Shown: positions 1 to 7,631, counted from the first letter of the stretch. The stretch: 38,130 bases of DNA from Mesorhizobium waimense (GCF_003601975.1 NZ_QZWZ01000055.1:1-38130), one strand, 5' to 3'. Program-made: numbers and translations. The notes: generated by a model not told the origin, from the sequence alone.

Positions 1-202
1 GATCGGCATCCTCACTCATGGCGCGGCTGTGACCTTTATGACCCGCCTTAGCGCCGCCAGGCTTTGCCCTGTCCCGACGCGCCTTGCGATCGCTCGAAGG
101 TGGCTTGGACGACGTGCGCGATGTCTTCTCTGGCCGCTGTATCCGCAGCACCAGATCGATCAACTCTTCCTTCGTCAGACGCTGCAAATCAGTGCGATCC
201 AT
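1..202 (-). CDS. IS66 family transposase, N-terminal part
   Basis: Reading leftward from an ATG at 202-200, the frame gives about 67 residues beginning MDRTDLQRLTKEELIDLVLR, followed by a Lys/Arg/Ser/Pro-rich stretch containing RTSSKPPSSDRKARR and then GHKGHSRAMSEDAD. This is the characteristic N-terminus of the large IS66 transposase (TnpC), which precedes its zinc-binding and DDE catalytic domains. The catalytic part is beyond the window start, so activity cannot be judged. The known role of the family is cut-and-paste movement of the element. Its insertion appears to have removed the 5' part of the gene at 265-510. Confidence 0.85.
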   Translation of the reverse strand, partial: MDRTDLQRLTKEELIDLVLRIQRPEKTSRTSSKPPSSDRKARRDRAKPGGAKAGHKGHSRAMSEDAD

Positions 203-262
203 ATCCCCATAGATTCAGGGATTCTTGCCCCTGACAAGGGCGTGAGTAATTACCCGTACCGG
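1..262 (-). mobile_element. IS66-family element, one end (partial)
   Basis: The left edge of the window holds the transposase-start end of an IS66-type insertion sequence; the rest lies outside. The outer boundary is inferred to be near 255-265, because the reading frame of the neighbouring gene becomes recognisable only from about 265. I could not identify the terminal inverted repeat or the 8-bp target duplication with confidence, since the other end is outside the window. Confidence 0.55.
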
Positions 263-264
263 GG

Positions 265-510
265 GTGCGTGCCAGCTACGATAGCCTTAGTGAAATCGCA
301 CATCCGAATTGGTCCGGCGTCGCCGGACTATATTCTAAGCCCGACCCTCCACGGTATTTGACAGATTTCGGGCGCGGATTGAGGGATACAAAGGGCACCG
401 TCGACATGATCGCCAATGCGCTGCTTGGCTCGCTCGGCTTGTTCGAACTTGCGTACAATCGAATATCCGAAGCCATGCCGGAATTCCTGGCGGAACTTGA
501 ACCAATTTGA
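265..510 (+). pseudogene. C-terminal remnant of an unknown protein, truncated by IS66
   Basis: An open frame of about 80 codons reads YDSLSEIAHPNWSG near its start and ends in an acidic tail (PEFLAELEPI). It reads like a genuine protein C-terminus rather than a random frame: helical, with regular hydrophobic spacing and a HPNWSG motif that I associate with conserved hypothetical proteins. There is no convincing start codon; the GTG at 265 lies at the IS66 boundary with no ribosome binding site. The likely history is that the insertion removed the upstream portion. The stop is 4 bases before the ATG at 515, so the fragment and the next gene were probably one operon. Function unknown. Confidence 0.5.
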
Positions 511-514
511 TCGA

Positions 515-2449
515 ATGAACGCTCCCAGGTTGCAAGCCATGGCTCACGAGCAAGCGCAGAAGTCCTACGGCACCGATCGAGCGCAACTCGTCTACGGAAG
601 GCGCCCCGACGGGACATTCGCTCATATTGGCGAGGTCGCGCGCGGGCTAGCTTGCGGCTGCGTCTGCCCGGCCTGCAATGGGCAACTGGTGGCCAGGCTG
701 AAGGAGGATCACCGGGTGGCGCATTTCGCCCACCACGATGTTGAGGCGTGTGGAGGCGGTCCGGAAACGGTTTTGCACTTGCTGGCAAAGGAAGCGTTTC
801 GCAGCAATCCGAAGCTAATCCTGCCAGAGCGGCTTGGGCTCGATAACAAGCGCCTTGTGATGAAGCCCAGCCTGGAGGTCGAAACCGAATTTCTTCGGCT
901 CGAGTACAACGATCCCAAGACCATCATTCCCGACCTGTATGTTCGCGCACTCGGCTATGACCTGTTCGTAGAGGTCGCCGTCACCCATTTCACGGACAGC
1001 GCCAAAATCCAGCGCCTCAGGGAACACAAGATCCCCGCCGTCGAAATCGATCTGTCCAAGCTTCCGCGTGACTCGCTAAGGGATGCCATCAACGAGGCGG
1101 TACTGAAAACCGCAACTCGTCGGTGGCTCTATCATCCAGGCATCGAAGCTGCGCGGGCCAAGCAAGAAGCAGATGAACTCAAATGGCAGCAAGAACGGGG
1201 CAGGCGCGAGGCTGCCGCGACGGCCAAATACCGAAGCCGGGTCGAGCAAACAGCGGCAGCATACAGACAGGCATTGGCGAACCCGGTCGGCCGAGACTTC
1301 GTCGTCCCACGCGGGGTCGAGCTTCAAGCGATCGGTCTTGCAAAGTTTGTCGGCCGCGGCGTCCCGGGCTTCGCCTGTTTTTCCGAACCGCCGGCGGTAT
1401 GGCAAGCCATCATCCTGGCCGAGGTCTTTCATGATCGCTGCCTCGGCAACGCCCAATGCAAAGCCGTGCCGATCGTCAACCATTTGGAAAAACGCCAGCT
1501 GATCCAAAAAGCCTTTCTGCGTGTGTCTGGCGAGGTGGCAGACGATGTCACGGCGATCGATGCCCGCTTCGCCCCGGCGTGGAAAGCGGTCGACAACTAT
1601 CTGAAATATCTGCTCGGCGAGGGGGTTCTTACCCCGCAAGGCTTCGGTGTCACGCTCGCGCCGGCATTCGCTAACCGATGGAACGCGAGGACCCTGGCTG
1701 CAAACCAAAGAACCGCTTTGATTCAGGAGACCGTGCAGCGGGTAGGGTGGATACTTGGCGAGCTTCCCGAAGACGAACGCGCCGGCACAACGGTCGACCA
1801 GTGGCTGCAATCGATCCACCAGGAATCCGGATTGACCTATGACAAGGCACTGCGCTCGGAGGTCGAGGCGCCCAAGATCATCGGCGAAATCGCAACCATT
1901 GTGCAGATGCTGGAAGGAAACGGTCCTCTTTTCTATGGGAGCGCAGGGCTGCCTATCGGCAATGCGATTTCCCGCCGCAAAGCCAAGATGGAAGAACAGG
2001 CCGAAGTACGGCGCCAACGGCAGCTGCTGGAAGCAAGTCGCCTTCGTCACTCGCGGCGTGATCGTTTATGTGTCGATGCGGAAACGGAATTGAACGGCGA
2101 GGATCGAAGCGCGTTCCTGCACACCAAACGGGCGGACATGAGCGATATGTCGCCCGTGGAGCTGGCTGAAGACAGCGAGTCCGGATTGACCCGCGCGCGG
2201 GAGGCTCTCTCGGTCTTCGTTAGGCAGCGCCGTGGGGAAGCCGAGGCCGCGGCCGAGAAAGCAGCCTATCAGGACAAGATCCGCGAGCTGGCAGAAGCGC
2301 GACTTCCCCCTGCGGACGCGATTGCGTTTTTGAAGGCACGTGAAGACGATATCGGAGCCCCGCTGCAATACGTCAAAGACGAACGGACGTTTCAGAAGGC
2401 CTGTGCGAAACTCACGCAATGGGAGAACCAGTTCGGAAGCCCGTTCTGA
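515..2449 (+). CDS. CoiA-like protein: zinc ribbon plus PD-(D/E)XK-type nuclease domain
   Basis: A protein of 644 residues from ATG 515; an alternative ATG lies at 539. I chose 515 because it directly follows the preceding stop. Residues 48-54 carry a Cys pair (CPAC, C51/C54) followed by HFAH (70-73), the layout of the CoiA N-terminal zinc ribbon. Next comes a restriction-endonuclease-like core, with PD at 139-140 and EVAVTH from E153, matching a PD...E-x-A variant. The rest is long and largely helical, with charged coiled-coil stretches and no family I recognise. CoiA homologues act in DNA uptake or recombination, but most large versions are uncharacterised and many lie in mobile islands. 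A role in processing DNA during transfer or defence is inference. A second, shorter CoiA-like gene lies at 14690. Confidence 0.7.
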   Translation: MNAPRLQAMAHEQAQKSYGTDRAQLVYGRRPDGTFAHIGEVARGLACGCVCPACNGQLVARLKEDHRVAHFAHHDVEACGGGPETVLHLLAKEAFRSNPKLILPERLGLDNKRLVMKPSLEVETEFLRLEYNDPKTIIPDLYVRALGYDLFVEVAVTHFTDSAKIQRLREHKIPAVEIDLSKLPRDSLRDAINEAVLKTATRRWLYHPGIEAARAKQEADELKWQQERGRREAAATAKYRSRVEQTAAAYRQALANPVGRDFVVPRGVELQAIGLAKFVGRGVPGFACFSEPPAVWQAIILAEVFHDRCLGNAQCKAVPIVNHLEKRQLIQKAFLRVSGEVADDVTAIDARFAPAWKAVDNYLKYLLGEGVLTPQGFGVTLAPAFANRWNARTLAANQRTALIQETVQRVGWILGELPEDERAGTTVDQWLQSIHQESGLTYDKALRSEVEAPKIIGEIATIVQMLEGNGPLFYGSAGLPIGNAISRRKAKMEEQAEVRRQRQLLEASRLRHSRRDRLCVDAETELNGEDRSAFLHTKRADMSDMSPVELAEDSESGLTRAREALSVFVRQRRGEAEAAAEKAAYQDKIRELAEARLPPADAIAFLKAREDDIGAPLQYVKDERTFQKACAKLTQWENQFGSPF

Positions 2450-2522
2450 GATCCACGGGCTGTCCGCGAATCTTTGGGACGCAGGAGAGAGATGGCTATT
2501 GAAAAATAGGGCAACCTCATAC

Positions 2523-2546
2523 ATATTGTCTGACATCAGCCAATAT
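2523..2546. promoter_or_regulatory. 24-bp palindrome upstream of the XRE regulator (putative operator)
   Basis: The outer arms are ATATTG (2523-2528) and CAATAT (2541-2546), and the inner arms are CTGA (2530-2533) and TCAG (2536-2539). Both pairs are perfectly self-complementary around a common centre at 2534/2535, with only positions 2529/2540 and the central pair unmatched. It ends 14 bases before the ATG at 2561. Position and symmetry fit autoregulation by the XRE protein it precedes, by analogy with that family. Confidence 0.6.
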
Positions 2547-2560
2547 TGAGGCCATTCACC

Positions 2561-3070
2561 ATGATGATATCCGCTGCGCAATGCCGCGCCGCCCGCGCGC
2601 TGCTCGATTGGAGCCAGGACGAGCTCGCGCAGAATGCGCAGGTCGCCCGGGCGACCATCGCCGATTTCGAGCGCAATGTCAGACAGCCCATGCGCAACAA
2701 TCTGATTTCCATGGTCAGCAGCCTCGAGGCCGCAGGGATGGCCTTCATTGCCGAAACCGAGGACGGCGCCGGCGTCGGCGTGAAGTTCCGCAAGGTGGAG
2801 CTCGAATACTCCAAGAGCCTGCGGCAGGCGTCCGACGGCCTGATCCTGCCGGTGCGCTACAAGGGCACAGCGTTGTCGGTCTACATCTCGCGCGACTTGA
2901 TCGACGACATCGATCGGACCAACTATCGGCCGGCCGACCGGCTCGCTGCGGTGCAGAAGCATTTCCCCATCTTCCTGCGCGCCACGGAGGAAGCCATCCT
3001 CAAGGGCAAGGTGTCCAGCGACGCCAAACTCCTGCTCTCATACGATGATTTTCCGGACGGCACCTTCTGA
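2561..3070 (+). CDS. XRE-family helix-turn-helix regulator
   Basis: A protein of 169 residues from ATG 2561, with a weak GAGG about 10 bases upstream. An upstream TTG at 2546 lies inside the palindrome and is less likely. The N-terminal ~60 residues form a classic HTH_XRE domain: AARALLDWSQDELAQ for the first helices, then ARATIADFERNVRQP for the recognition helix. After a short linker, the C-terminal ~90 residues are a separate domain with LPVRYKGTALSVYISRD, found in rhizobial short regulators but without assigned function. The gene is monocistronic, with a strong hairpin 16 bases after its stop. It probably represses its own promoter through the 2523-2546 palindrome; other targets are unknown. 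Confidence 0.8.
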   Translation: MMISAAQCRAARALLDWSQDELAQNAQVARATIADFERNVRQPMRNNLISMVSSLEAAGMAFIAETEDGAGVGVKFRKVELEYSKSLRQASDGLILPVRYKGTALSVYISRDLIDDIDRTNYRPADRLAAVQKHFPIFLRATEEAILKGKVSSDAKLLLSYDDFPDGTF

Positions 3071-3085
3071 TGCAATTTCAGAATA

Positions 3086-3113
3086 AGAAGGCGCCGCTGT
3101 AATGGCGCCTTCT
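3086..3113 (+). terminator. Hairpin after the XRE gene
   Basis: A perfect 10-bp stem (AGAAGGCGCC at 3086-3095 with GGCGCCTTCT at 3104-3113) and an 8-base loop lie 15 bases after the stop at 3070. It lacks a run of Ts on the plus strand, so it may be a weak intrinsic terminator, or it may act in both directions. Confidence 0.6.
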
Positions 3114-3356
3114 CACATCCATTAGGCAACGACATGCCCGACACTGCAGCCTCTTCAGCACAAGCTGAGAGCGATTTGTTCGGCCGGAAGTGCAGATCGC
3201 GCTCGATCGGCAGGTGCATGCTGCCGCGCATTTCTTTCAGCTCGCTGAGACGTTCAATTGGTCCGGTGCTGAACATTTAGAGAACGAAGATGGCGAAATA
3301 TCGGTTTAAAATCCAATGGCGCGGCTGCTAGAGGGATACAAAGAGCTTGCCTTTAA
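3114..3356. other. Non-coding stretch with a possible decayed minus-strand small gene
   Basis: There is no convincing intact gene here. On the minus strand an open frame starting at ATG 3276 gives about 50 protein-like residues (MFSTGPIERLSELKEMRG, then LPIERDLHFRPNKSLS) before running through the hairpin without a stop. A one-base shift near 3135 would end it just before the hairpin. I regard it as a possible frameshifted remnant of a small hypothetical gene; no function can be given. Confidence 0.3.
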
Positions 3357-3395
3357 CGTTTTAGTTTCATATATCTGAATTGTGAAACGAAAACG
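3357..3395. promoter_or_regulatory. 39-bp imperfect inverted repeat upstream of the RES operon
   Basis: The left arm CGTTTTAGTTTCA (3357-3369) and the right arm TGAAACGAAAACG (3383-3395) are complementary at 12 of 13 positions, with an AT-rich 13-base spacer. The repeat lies 25 bases before the GTG at 3421, where promoter elements should be. It is a candidate operator for the Xre-like antitoxin encoded in the operon, since antitoxins of Xre-RES pairs typically repress their own promoter. Binding is inferred. Confidence 0.55.
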
Positions 3396-3420
3396 TCACA
3401 AGGCGAGTTAGGCTCTTCAC

Positions 3421-4770
3421 GTGGAAAATGTTATCCCCTTTCCCTATGCGGTTGCACCGGTCCAGCCGGTCGGTCATTTCATCCGTCTCGGTGAATCCGG
3501 CTACAACAAGCTTGCCGATTTGCATGCCGCGGGACGGTTTCCGGCGACGCGCCTTGTCGTGGACGCCTCACGCATCAAGCACCAAAGGGAGCTCATATCG
3601 GCATTGCGCGCCGACGGCGCCGAGTTCGTGCTTGATACGAAGGTGGCCGAGCTTTCTGTTTTGGAGAAGTTTGCAGGCTATGCGCGTCACGCACCATGGT
3701 CCGCGATGGGGCAGAGCAGGCCCCTTGCTCCTGAACATTTCGATCCGAAGCATGCCGGTGACATTTTCGGGCAGATCGCGCGCATGGCCGTCGAGTATGG
3801 AATGGATGCCGTGCTGGCGCCGAGCCATTTTCTCGGTGATCCGACTTTCGCCGGGTGGTTTAAGATTGATCGTGCCTCTTGCCTAGCGTTGCGCAACGCG
3901 CTCGACCGCGAAGGCGGCAACCATATCGCCGTCGACTACCAGCTGATCGTACCCCACACGAAGCTCAATGATGATGTCACCCGCAGTGAGATTCTCGATG
4001 GCTTGCACGATCTTGCCTATGACAATCTTTGGATTCGCGCATCGGGATTCGGACATAGCTCGGGTCCGCTGGCGACGCGCGGCTTCATCTCGGCTCTCAC
4101 CGGATTGCACAATCTCGGCAAGCCGATCGTCGCGGATTACCTGGGCGGGCTGAACGGTCACGCAGCTTTGGCTTTCGGAGCGATCTCGGGGCTGTGCCAC
4201 GGCATCGGCGAGAAGGAAAGCTTTGACGCGCGTTCGTGGCATTTGCCGGTCGAGAAGTCGGAAGATGGTAATTTCGGCCGGGCGACCCGGGTGCAGATTT
4301 CCGGCATTGACCGATCGGCGACGGTACCGGAATTAGAGCTTATGGCGAGTGCCTACGGGGCACGCCAGTTGGTGACGTGCTGCGATCGGGCGTGCTGTGC
4401 ACATGGCCTCAAAAGTACACTGGCCGACCCGCGTCAACATGCGGCCTACCAGAGCTTCACCATGATCGCGGAACTCGCCTCCGTGCCCGATCATAATCGC
4501 GCAGGGCATTTCCTGAACGGGCGCATGGTCGAGGTTGACCGCAAGGCGCGCCAGGTGAAGGATTTGAAGTTCGATGTCGCGAAGGCCGCTGAGCGAAACA
4601 TCGATGTGGCAAAATTGACCAAGCGGCTGACCGATCATAGCAAGCAGGTCGGAAAAATGCGACTGACCCTTGAAGATTTACACGAAAGCCGGGCAGATGG
4701 CGCGCCACGCGCGCGGCCGATCGCTCAGCGCGGCAACGGACAACGACTAGGCATAGCAGGTTCCAGATGA
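3421..4770 (+). CDS. Unrecognised protein, probable TIM-barrel fold, first gene of the Xre-RES operon
   Basis: A protein of 449 residues starting at GTG 3421; a purine-rich AAGGCGAG lies about 14 bases upstream, rather far for a ribosome binding site. Alternating strands and helices suggest a (beta-alpha)8 barrel: RLVVDAS, AEFVLDT, MDAVLAPS, HIAVDYQ, NLWIRAS, and a late KPIVADYLGGLNGHAALAFG segment (about 234-255) that resembles the last strands of barrel enzymes. A dense motif C320-C321-x3-C325-C326-x-H328 looks like a metal site. The C-terminal ~60 residues are basic and probably disordered. I do not recognise the family. Its stop overlaps the antitoxin start (ATGA), so it is translationally coupled to an Xre-RES toxin-antitoxin pair, suggesting a third component. 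Any enzymatic role is unproven. Confidence 0.65.
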   Translation: MENVIPFPYAVAPVQPVGHFIRLGESGYNKLADLHAAGRFPATRLVVDASRIKHQRELISALRADGAEFVLDTKVAELSVLEKFAGYARHAPWSAMGQSRPLAPEHFDPKHAGDIFGQIARMAVEYGMDAVLAPSHFLGDPTFAGWFKIDRASCLALRNALDREGGNHIAVDYQLIVPHTKLNDDVTRSEILDGLHDLAYDNLWIRASGFGHSSGPLATRGFISALTGLHNLGKPIVADYLGGLNGHAALAFGAISGLCHGIGEKESFDARSWHLPVEKSEDGNFGRATRVQISGIDRSATVPELELMASAYGARQLVTCCDRACCAHGLKSTLADPRQHAAYQSFTMIAELASVPDHNRAGHFLNGRMVEVDRKARQVKDLKFDVAKAAERNIDVAKLTKRLTDHSKQVGKMRLTLEDLHESRADGAPRARPIAQRGNGQRLGIAGSR

Positions 4771-5117
4771 GTATGGTTCAAGAGGGCGCAGTCGTCCGGT
4801 TTTTAGGAGAGCTGCAAGATCTTGGCGGTCTCAAATACTCGGATATCGCCAACATAACCGACGTGTCCAAGGCGACCGTCTCGCGGTGGAAAGCAGGCTC
4901 GATAAAGCCCCACCCGCGCAACGAACTGATCCTGTCAGATCTGCACTACATCGTCGGGCGTTTGCAGGAATATTATACGGCGGATGAGATTCGCTCCTGG
5001 CTATATGCGCGTCACCCGCAGCTCGATGGGCAACGGGCGATCGAGCTCATCAATCAGGGCAAATCGATCGAGGTGCTACAGATTCTCGATCGTCTCGAGG
5101 CCGGGGCGTATCTGTAA
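4767..5117 (+). CDS. Xre/MbcA/ParS-type antitoxin
   Basis: A protein of 116 residues; its ATG overlaps the upstream stop by 4 bases. Residues ~18-45 form a helix-turn-helix (YSDIANITDVSKATVSRWKA). The C-terminal part (DEIRSWLYARHPQLDGQRAI, then ELINQGKSIEVLQILDRLEA) matches the toxin-binding domain of Xre/MbcA/ParS antitoxins, with the expected LDG..AIELI..G pattern. The RES toxin gene follows after 3 bases. In known systems the antitoxin inserts its C-terminus into the toxin active site and the complex represses the operon; the inverted repeat at 3357-3395 is the candidate site. Unusually, the operon is led by an extra large gene. Confidence 0.85.
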   Translation: MSMVQEGAVVRFLGELQDLGGLKYSDIANITDVSKATVSRWKAGSIKPHPRNELILSDLHYIVGRLQEYYTADEIRSWLYARHPQLDGQRAIELINQGKSIEVLQILDRLEAGAYL

Positions 5118-5120
5118 CCC

Positions 5121-5702
5121 ATGACAAGGAAGACAACGCCTCGGGACAGCAGACTCATCGATGCTCTGGAGGTGTTCCCCCATACGCCGCTTGTGACCAC
5201 CGCATGGCGTGTGGTGCGCGATGGGCGCGACGTAACCCAATGCAGCGCATCCGGCGGGCGATGGGACGACTGCACGTTTGATGTTCTCTACACATCGCTA
5301 GCGCGCGACGGAGCGATCGCCGAGATGTATTTCCATCTCCTGCGAGGACAGCCGGTTTTCCCGTCCAAGGCCCAATTCCGACTCTATGAACTCACCGTGT
5401 CGTTGAGCGAGGTGTTGCGGTTGCCCACGTTACCTGAGCTTGCGGCGCTTGGCCTCGATACGAGTCGCTACGGACAACTTTCCTACGCTGAACGCATGCT
5501 GGAATATCCTCGGACACAGGAAGTCGCGGAAGTAGCACATTTCATGGATTTCGACGCTCTGATGGTGCCGAGCGCCAGATGGCCTGCTTCGAATTTGGTG
5601 ATTTTCTGCGACCGCCTCGCAGCCGACAGCTTAGAGGTCGTCCAGGATCACGGCCTCATCGACTGGTGGGTATGGCAGCGTGCGAACAAAGTGGCACTGT
5701 GA
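5121..5702 (+). CDS. RES-domain toxin
   Basis: A protein of 193 residues. RES hallmarks are present: R30 in AWRVV, the GGRWD motif (45-49), Y57 in FDVLYTSL and E68 in AIAEMY, corresponding to the conserved Arg/Tyr/Glu active-site positions of the family. A late segment PASNLVIFCDRL matches the SxNxVxF-type C-terminal strand. Characterised members (Res, MbcT, ParT) attack NAD+ by hydrolysis or phosphorolysis, or ADP-ribosylate a target, and so arrest growth. The gene starts 3 bases after the antitoxin stop, so the two are co-expressed. No disabling mutation is visible, so the toxin is probably active and needs its antitoxin. Stabilisation of the island or phage defence are plausible roles. Confidence 0.88.
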   Translation: MTRKTTPRDSRLIDALEVFPHTPLVTTAWRVVRDGRDVTQCSASGGRWDDCTFDVLYTSLARDGAIAEMYFHLLRGQPVFPSKAQFRLYELTVSLSEVLRLPTLPELAALGLDTSRYGQLSYAERMLEYPRTQEVAEVAHFMDFDALMVPSARWPASNLVIFCDRLAADSLEVVQDHGLIDWWVWQRANKVAL

Positions 5703-5874
5703 CCCCCTACATGCACCCGGCCATAGCCGGGGATGGTCGTATGCGGCAGTGCTGTTCCGACTGGCGATGCTGCCGTCGCCCCTGCCGAAATCGCGCTTCG
5801 CTACGACATCTAGCGCACGATAATTCCACCCCTATAAGCGAGGCTCCCCTTCCGATGGTTGCGCGATAGTACCC

Positions 5875-6417
5875 ATGGCAAAAACAAAGAAAAATCGCGA
5901 CGTCCATCCGCCGGAGCTGGTGCAGCAGTTCTTCGCTCGCAGCGACTATCTCGACACCATGGTGCTGCGCCCCTTAAGCCACATCACCATGAATTGGGAA
6001 GCAAGCTGGGATGGTGAGTCATATAGTCCTGAGGCAGGGAGTTTTGCGGGCGACCTAAACGAGATCATCGAACAAATTGCCGACTCTCCACGACCTGATC
6101 GCTACCATGACAATGAAGACAGATTGGCCGAAAGAGTGATTGCAGAGCTGCATTGGCCCATCCAGAAAAAAGGTGGGCTGTGGGTAGGTGCGGACTATCA
6201 GTCGATCCTGGAACAGGGCGCATTCAGTGATCTGGGCCAGCGGGAACTTGCTACAGCAGCGGCCGGCCGGGTGCATATGGCGCTGGATTTTGACCAGACA
6301 CATTTTGACGACATGGACGATGGTCACATGGCAATGCTGGCAGGACCAATGACCATCATGATCTACCATCGCTATTGCGACGGTTCGTCGGTGATGATGC
6401 CGGACGAGGACGAATAG
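5875..6417 (+). CDS. Hypothetical acidic protein
   Basis: A protein of 180 residues with a lysine-rich start (MAKTKKNRD) followed by an acidic body, including DFDQTHFDDMDDGH and ending PDEDE. There is no signal peptide, membrane segment or catalytic motif that I recognise. Codon use and the absence of internal anomalies suggest a real gene. It stands 172 bases after the RES toxin and is followed by the convergent remnant of an integrase. The 5703-5874 gap shows no repeat or RNA gene to me. Function unknown; it may be an accessory of the island. Confidence 0.6.
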   Translation: MAKTKKNRDVHPPELVQQFFARSDYLDTMVLRPLSHITMNWEASWDGESYSPEAGSFAGDLNEIIEQIADSPRPDRYHDNEDRLAERVIAELHWPIQKKGGLWVGADYQSILEQGAFSDLGQRELATAAAGRVHMALDFDQTHFDDMDDGHMAMLAGPMTIMIYHRYCDGSSVMMPDEDE

Positions 6418-6479
6418 GCTGAACGACGCTGGCACGGTCGTTATCTTCTGAGCCTTTGGTGGCCCGCAACGGTCGGGCA

Positions 6480-6667
6480 GGTGGATCGCACGCCCTGCGC
6501 CTGGCACCAGGCGAGAAACTGGCCGACATCTTTGGCATAGGCGCGACGGTGTTCGGATTGCGGATATGAGCAGTGAAGAATTCCAGGAAGCGCCAGCGGG
6601 CGCGCTCGCCGGCGGCGTCGACCAGGACGGGAACGGACGGGACTGAAAACGCTACGAGTTGGGTCAT
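6480..6667 (-). pseudogene. Tyrosine recombinase, 5' remnant with frameshift
   Basis: Reading leftward from ATG 6667, the frame gives LVDAAGERARWRFLEFFTAH then IRNPNT. After a one-base shift near 6548-6550 it continues RRAYAKDVGQFLAWCQAQGV in another frame. Joined, this is the SAM-like N-terminal DNA-binding domain of a phage-type integrase (pattern FLEFFTA.IRNPNTRRAYA). Homology disappears before the catalytic domain, so the protein cannot recombine DNA. The ATG overlaps the stop of the gene at 6664-7485. It is evidence of an earlier mobile element in the same island. Confidence 0.7.
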
Positions 6668-7485
6668 GCCCGACCCCACGCATCAAATCTTCGAAGCAGG
6701 AGGGCAGCTGTCAAAAGCACCACGTGTAGCCGAAATGTGCTGTCGTCGGGCTCTGAGAGCCCCGGATGCGGCCCCGCTGGCGCCAGCCGCTTGAACAGGC
6801 CATTGAGGAACCCTCTGCCGTCATTGTCCCATTCGTTGAGCGCAACGCTGAGAAAACCCGCCGCTGCGAGCTTGGTCCGCCGTGGCTGGCCGCTGGCTAG
6901 TACAGCTGCAGATGGATCGATTTTCCCCGCCATCTCGTCGAGTACCGAATCGAGAAAATTGCGAAGCTGTCCATTCGCACTGGCCCATTGGCCTCGCGCG
7001 TGAGCGTCGAGCGCCTGGTCTAGATGTCCCTTCGCGGTGGTGAAACCGTGTCGATCGAGCAGCACCGTCATCTCGGACTGAAGCTGTGGCATGCCAATAT
7101 CCTCGGGCAACGTGCGGCGCAGCTTGCCTGCCATGACTACATAGTCATCCTGCGCCAAGGCATGCTTGAGCGGTATGTAGACAGGGTGAAGAGTGACGGG
7201 TTCAGACCAAGGGTATTCCGGCTCTTCGGACGGCATGTGCCGGACCGCTCTTTCAACCAGGACGTTTTCCAGCAGGCCGCCGTCGACCTGCTGCTCGGGG
7301 TTAGCGTCCACAAACGCCTTGAGGTCATTCATTCGCTTCTTGACGCTGAAGCCGTCGCTCCGAAGCTGGCGATAGACGTCCGGTCCGAATTCAATAAATA
7401 GCGCGCTAGTTTCGGCCTGCGTTGAAACCGATTCCAGAACGTCGATCGCCGCGAGCACCGTGCGACGGGAAAAAAGCGCCCCCAT
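6664..7485 (-). CDS. Hypothetical protein with an abortive-infection (HEPN)-like C-terminal half
   Basis: I chose ATG 7485 because a GGAAGAG motif lies 7-13 bases upstream; an ATG 15 bases earlier (7500) lacks any ribosome binding site. The product has 273 residues. The C-terminal half is helical, with QALDAHARGQWASANGQLRN, LDSVLDEMAG and a tail STFRLHVVLLTAALLLRRF, similar in style to Abi/HEPN-type C-terminal helical domains in short-lived defence genes. No R-x4-6-H catalytic motif is clearly placed, so the assignment is tentative. It is divergently transcribed from the regulator at 7649 across a shared operator-like region, and its stop overlaps the integrase remnant start. Possible defence or toxin role; not demonstrated. 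Confidence 0.55.
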   Translation of the reverse strand: MGALFSRRTVLAAIDVLESVSTQAETSALFIEFGPDVYRQLRSDGFSVKKRMNDLKAFVDANPEQQVDGGLLENVLVERAVRHMPSEEPEYPWSEPVTLHPVYIPLKHALAQDDYVVMAGKLRRTLPEDIGMPQLQSEMTVLLDRHGFTTAKGHLDQALDAHARGQWASANGQLRNFLDSVLDEMAGKIDPSAAVLASGQPRRTKLAAAGFLSVALNEWDNDGRGFLNGLFKRLAPAGPHPGLSEPDDSTFRLHVVLLTAALLLRRFDAWGRA

Positions 7486-7588
7486 TAGAATCTCTTCCAT
7501 AGCTGATAATAAAATACGTTTTCATAGCCTAATGTGATGGGCGAAGGGAGACACGTGTCTTCCTTCGCATTTTGGCCGGTCACCGGTA

Positions 7589-7631
7589 TTGACATAAGGT
7601 CGCCAAATATACGACATTATGTCGTTATATT
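7589..7631 (+). promoter_or_regulatory. Promoter with overlapping palindromic operator
   Basis: A consensus -35 box TTGACA (7589-7594) precedes an inverted repeat AATATACGACA (7606-7616) / TGTCGTTATATT (7620-7631). The arms match except for one extra base in the right arm, and the loop is TTA. The palindrome covers where the -10 box and start site must lie, 18 bases before the ATG at 7649. A repressor, most simply the regulator encoded at 7649, would block this promoter. Confidence 0.6.

Noticed and set aside
1076..2050. 324-residue minus-strand open frame
   Set aside because: It lies entirely inside the CoiA-like gene, and its translation has no motifs and mirrors codon bias of the plus-strand gene.
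2066..2962. 298-residue minus-strand open frame
   Set aside because: It spans the end of the CoiA-like gene and most of the XRE gene, and reads as antisense of clear HTH coding sequence.
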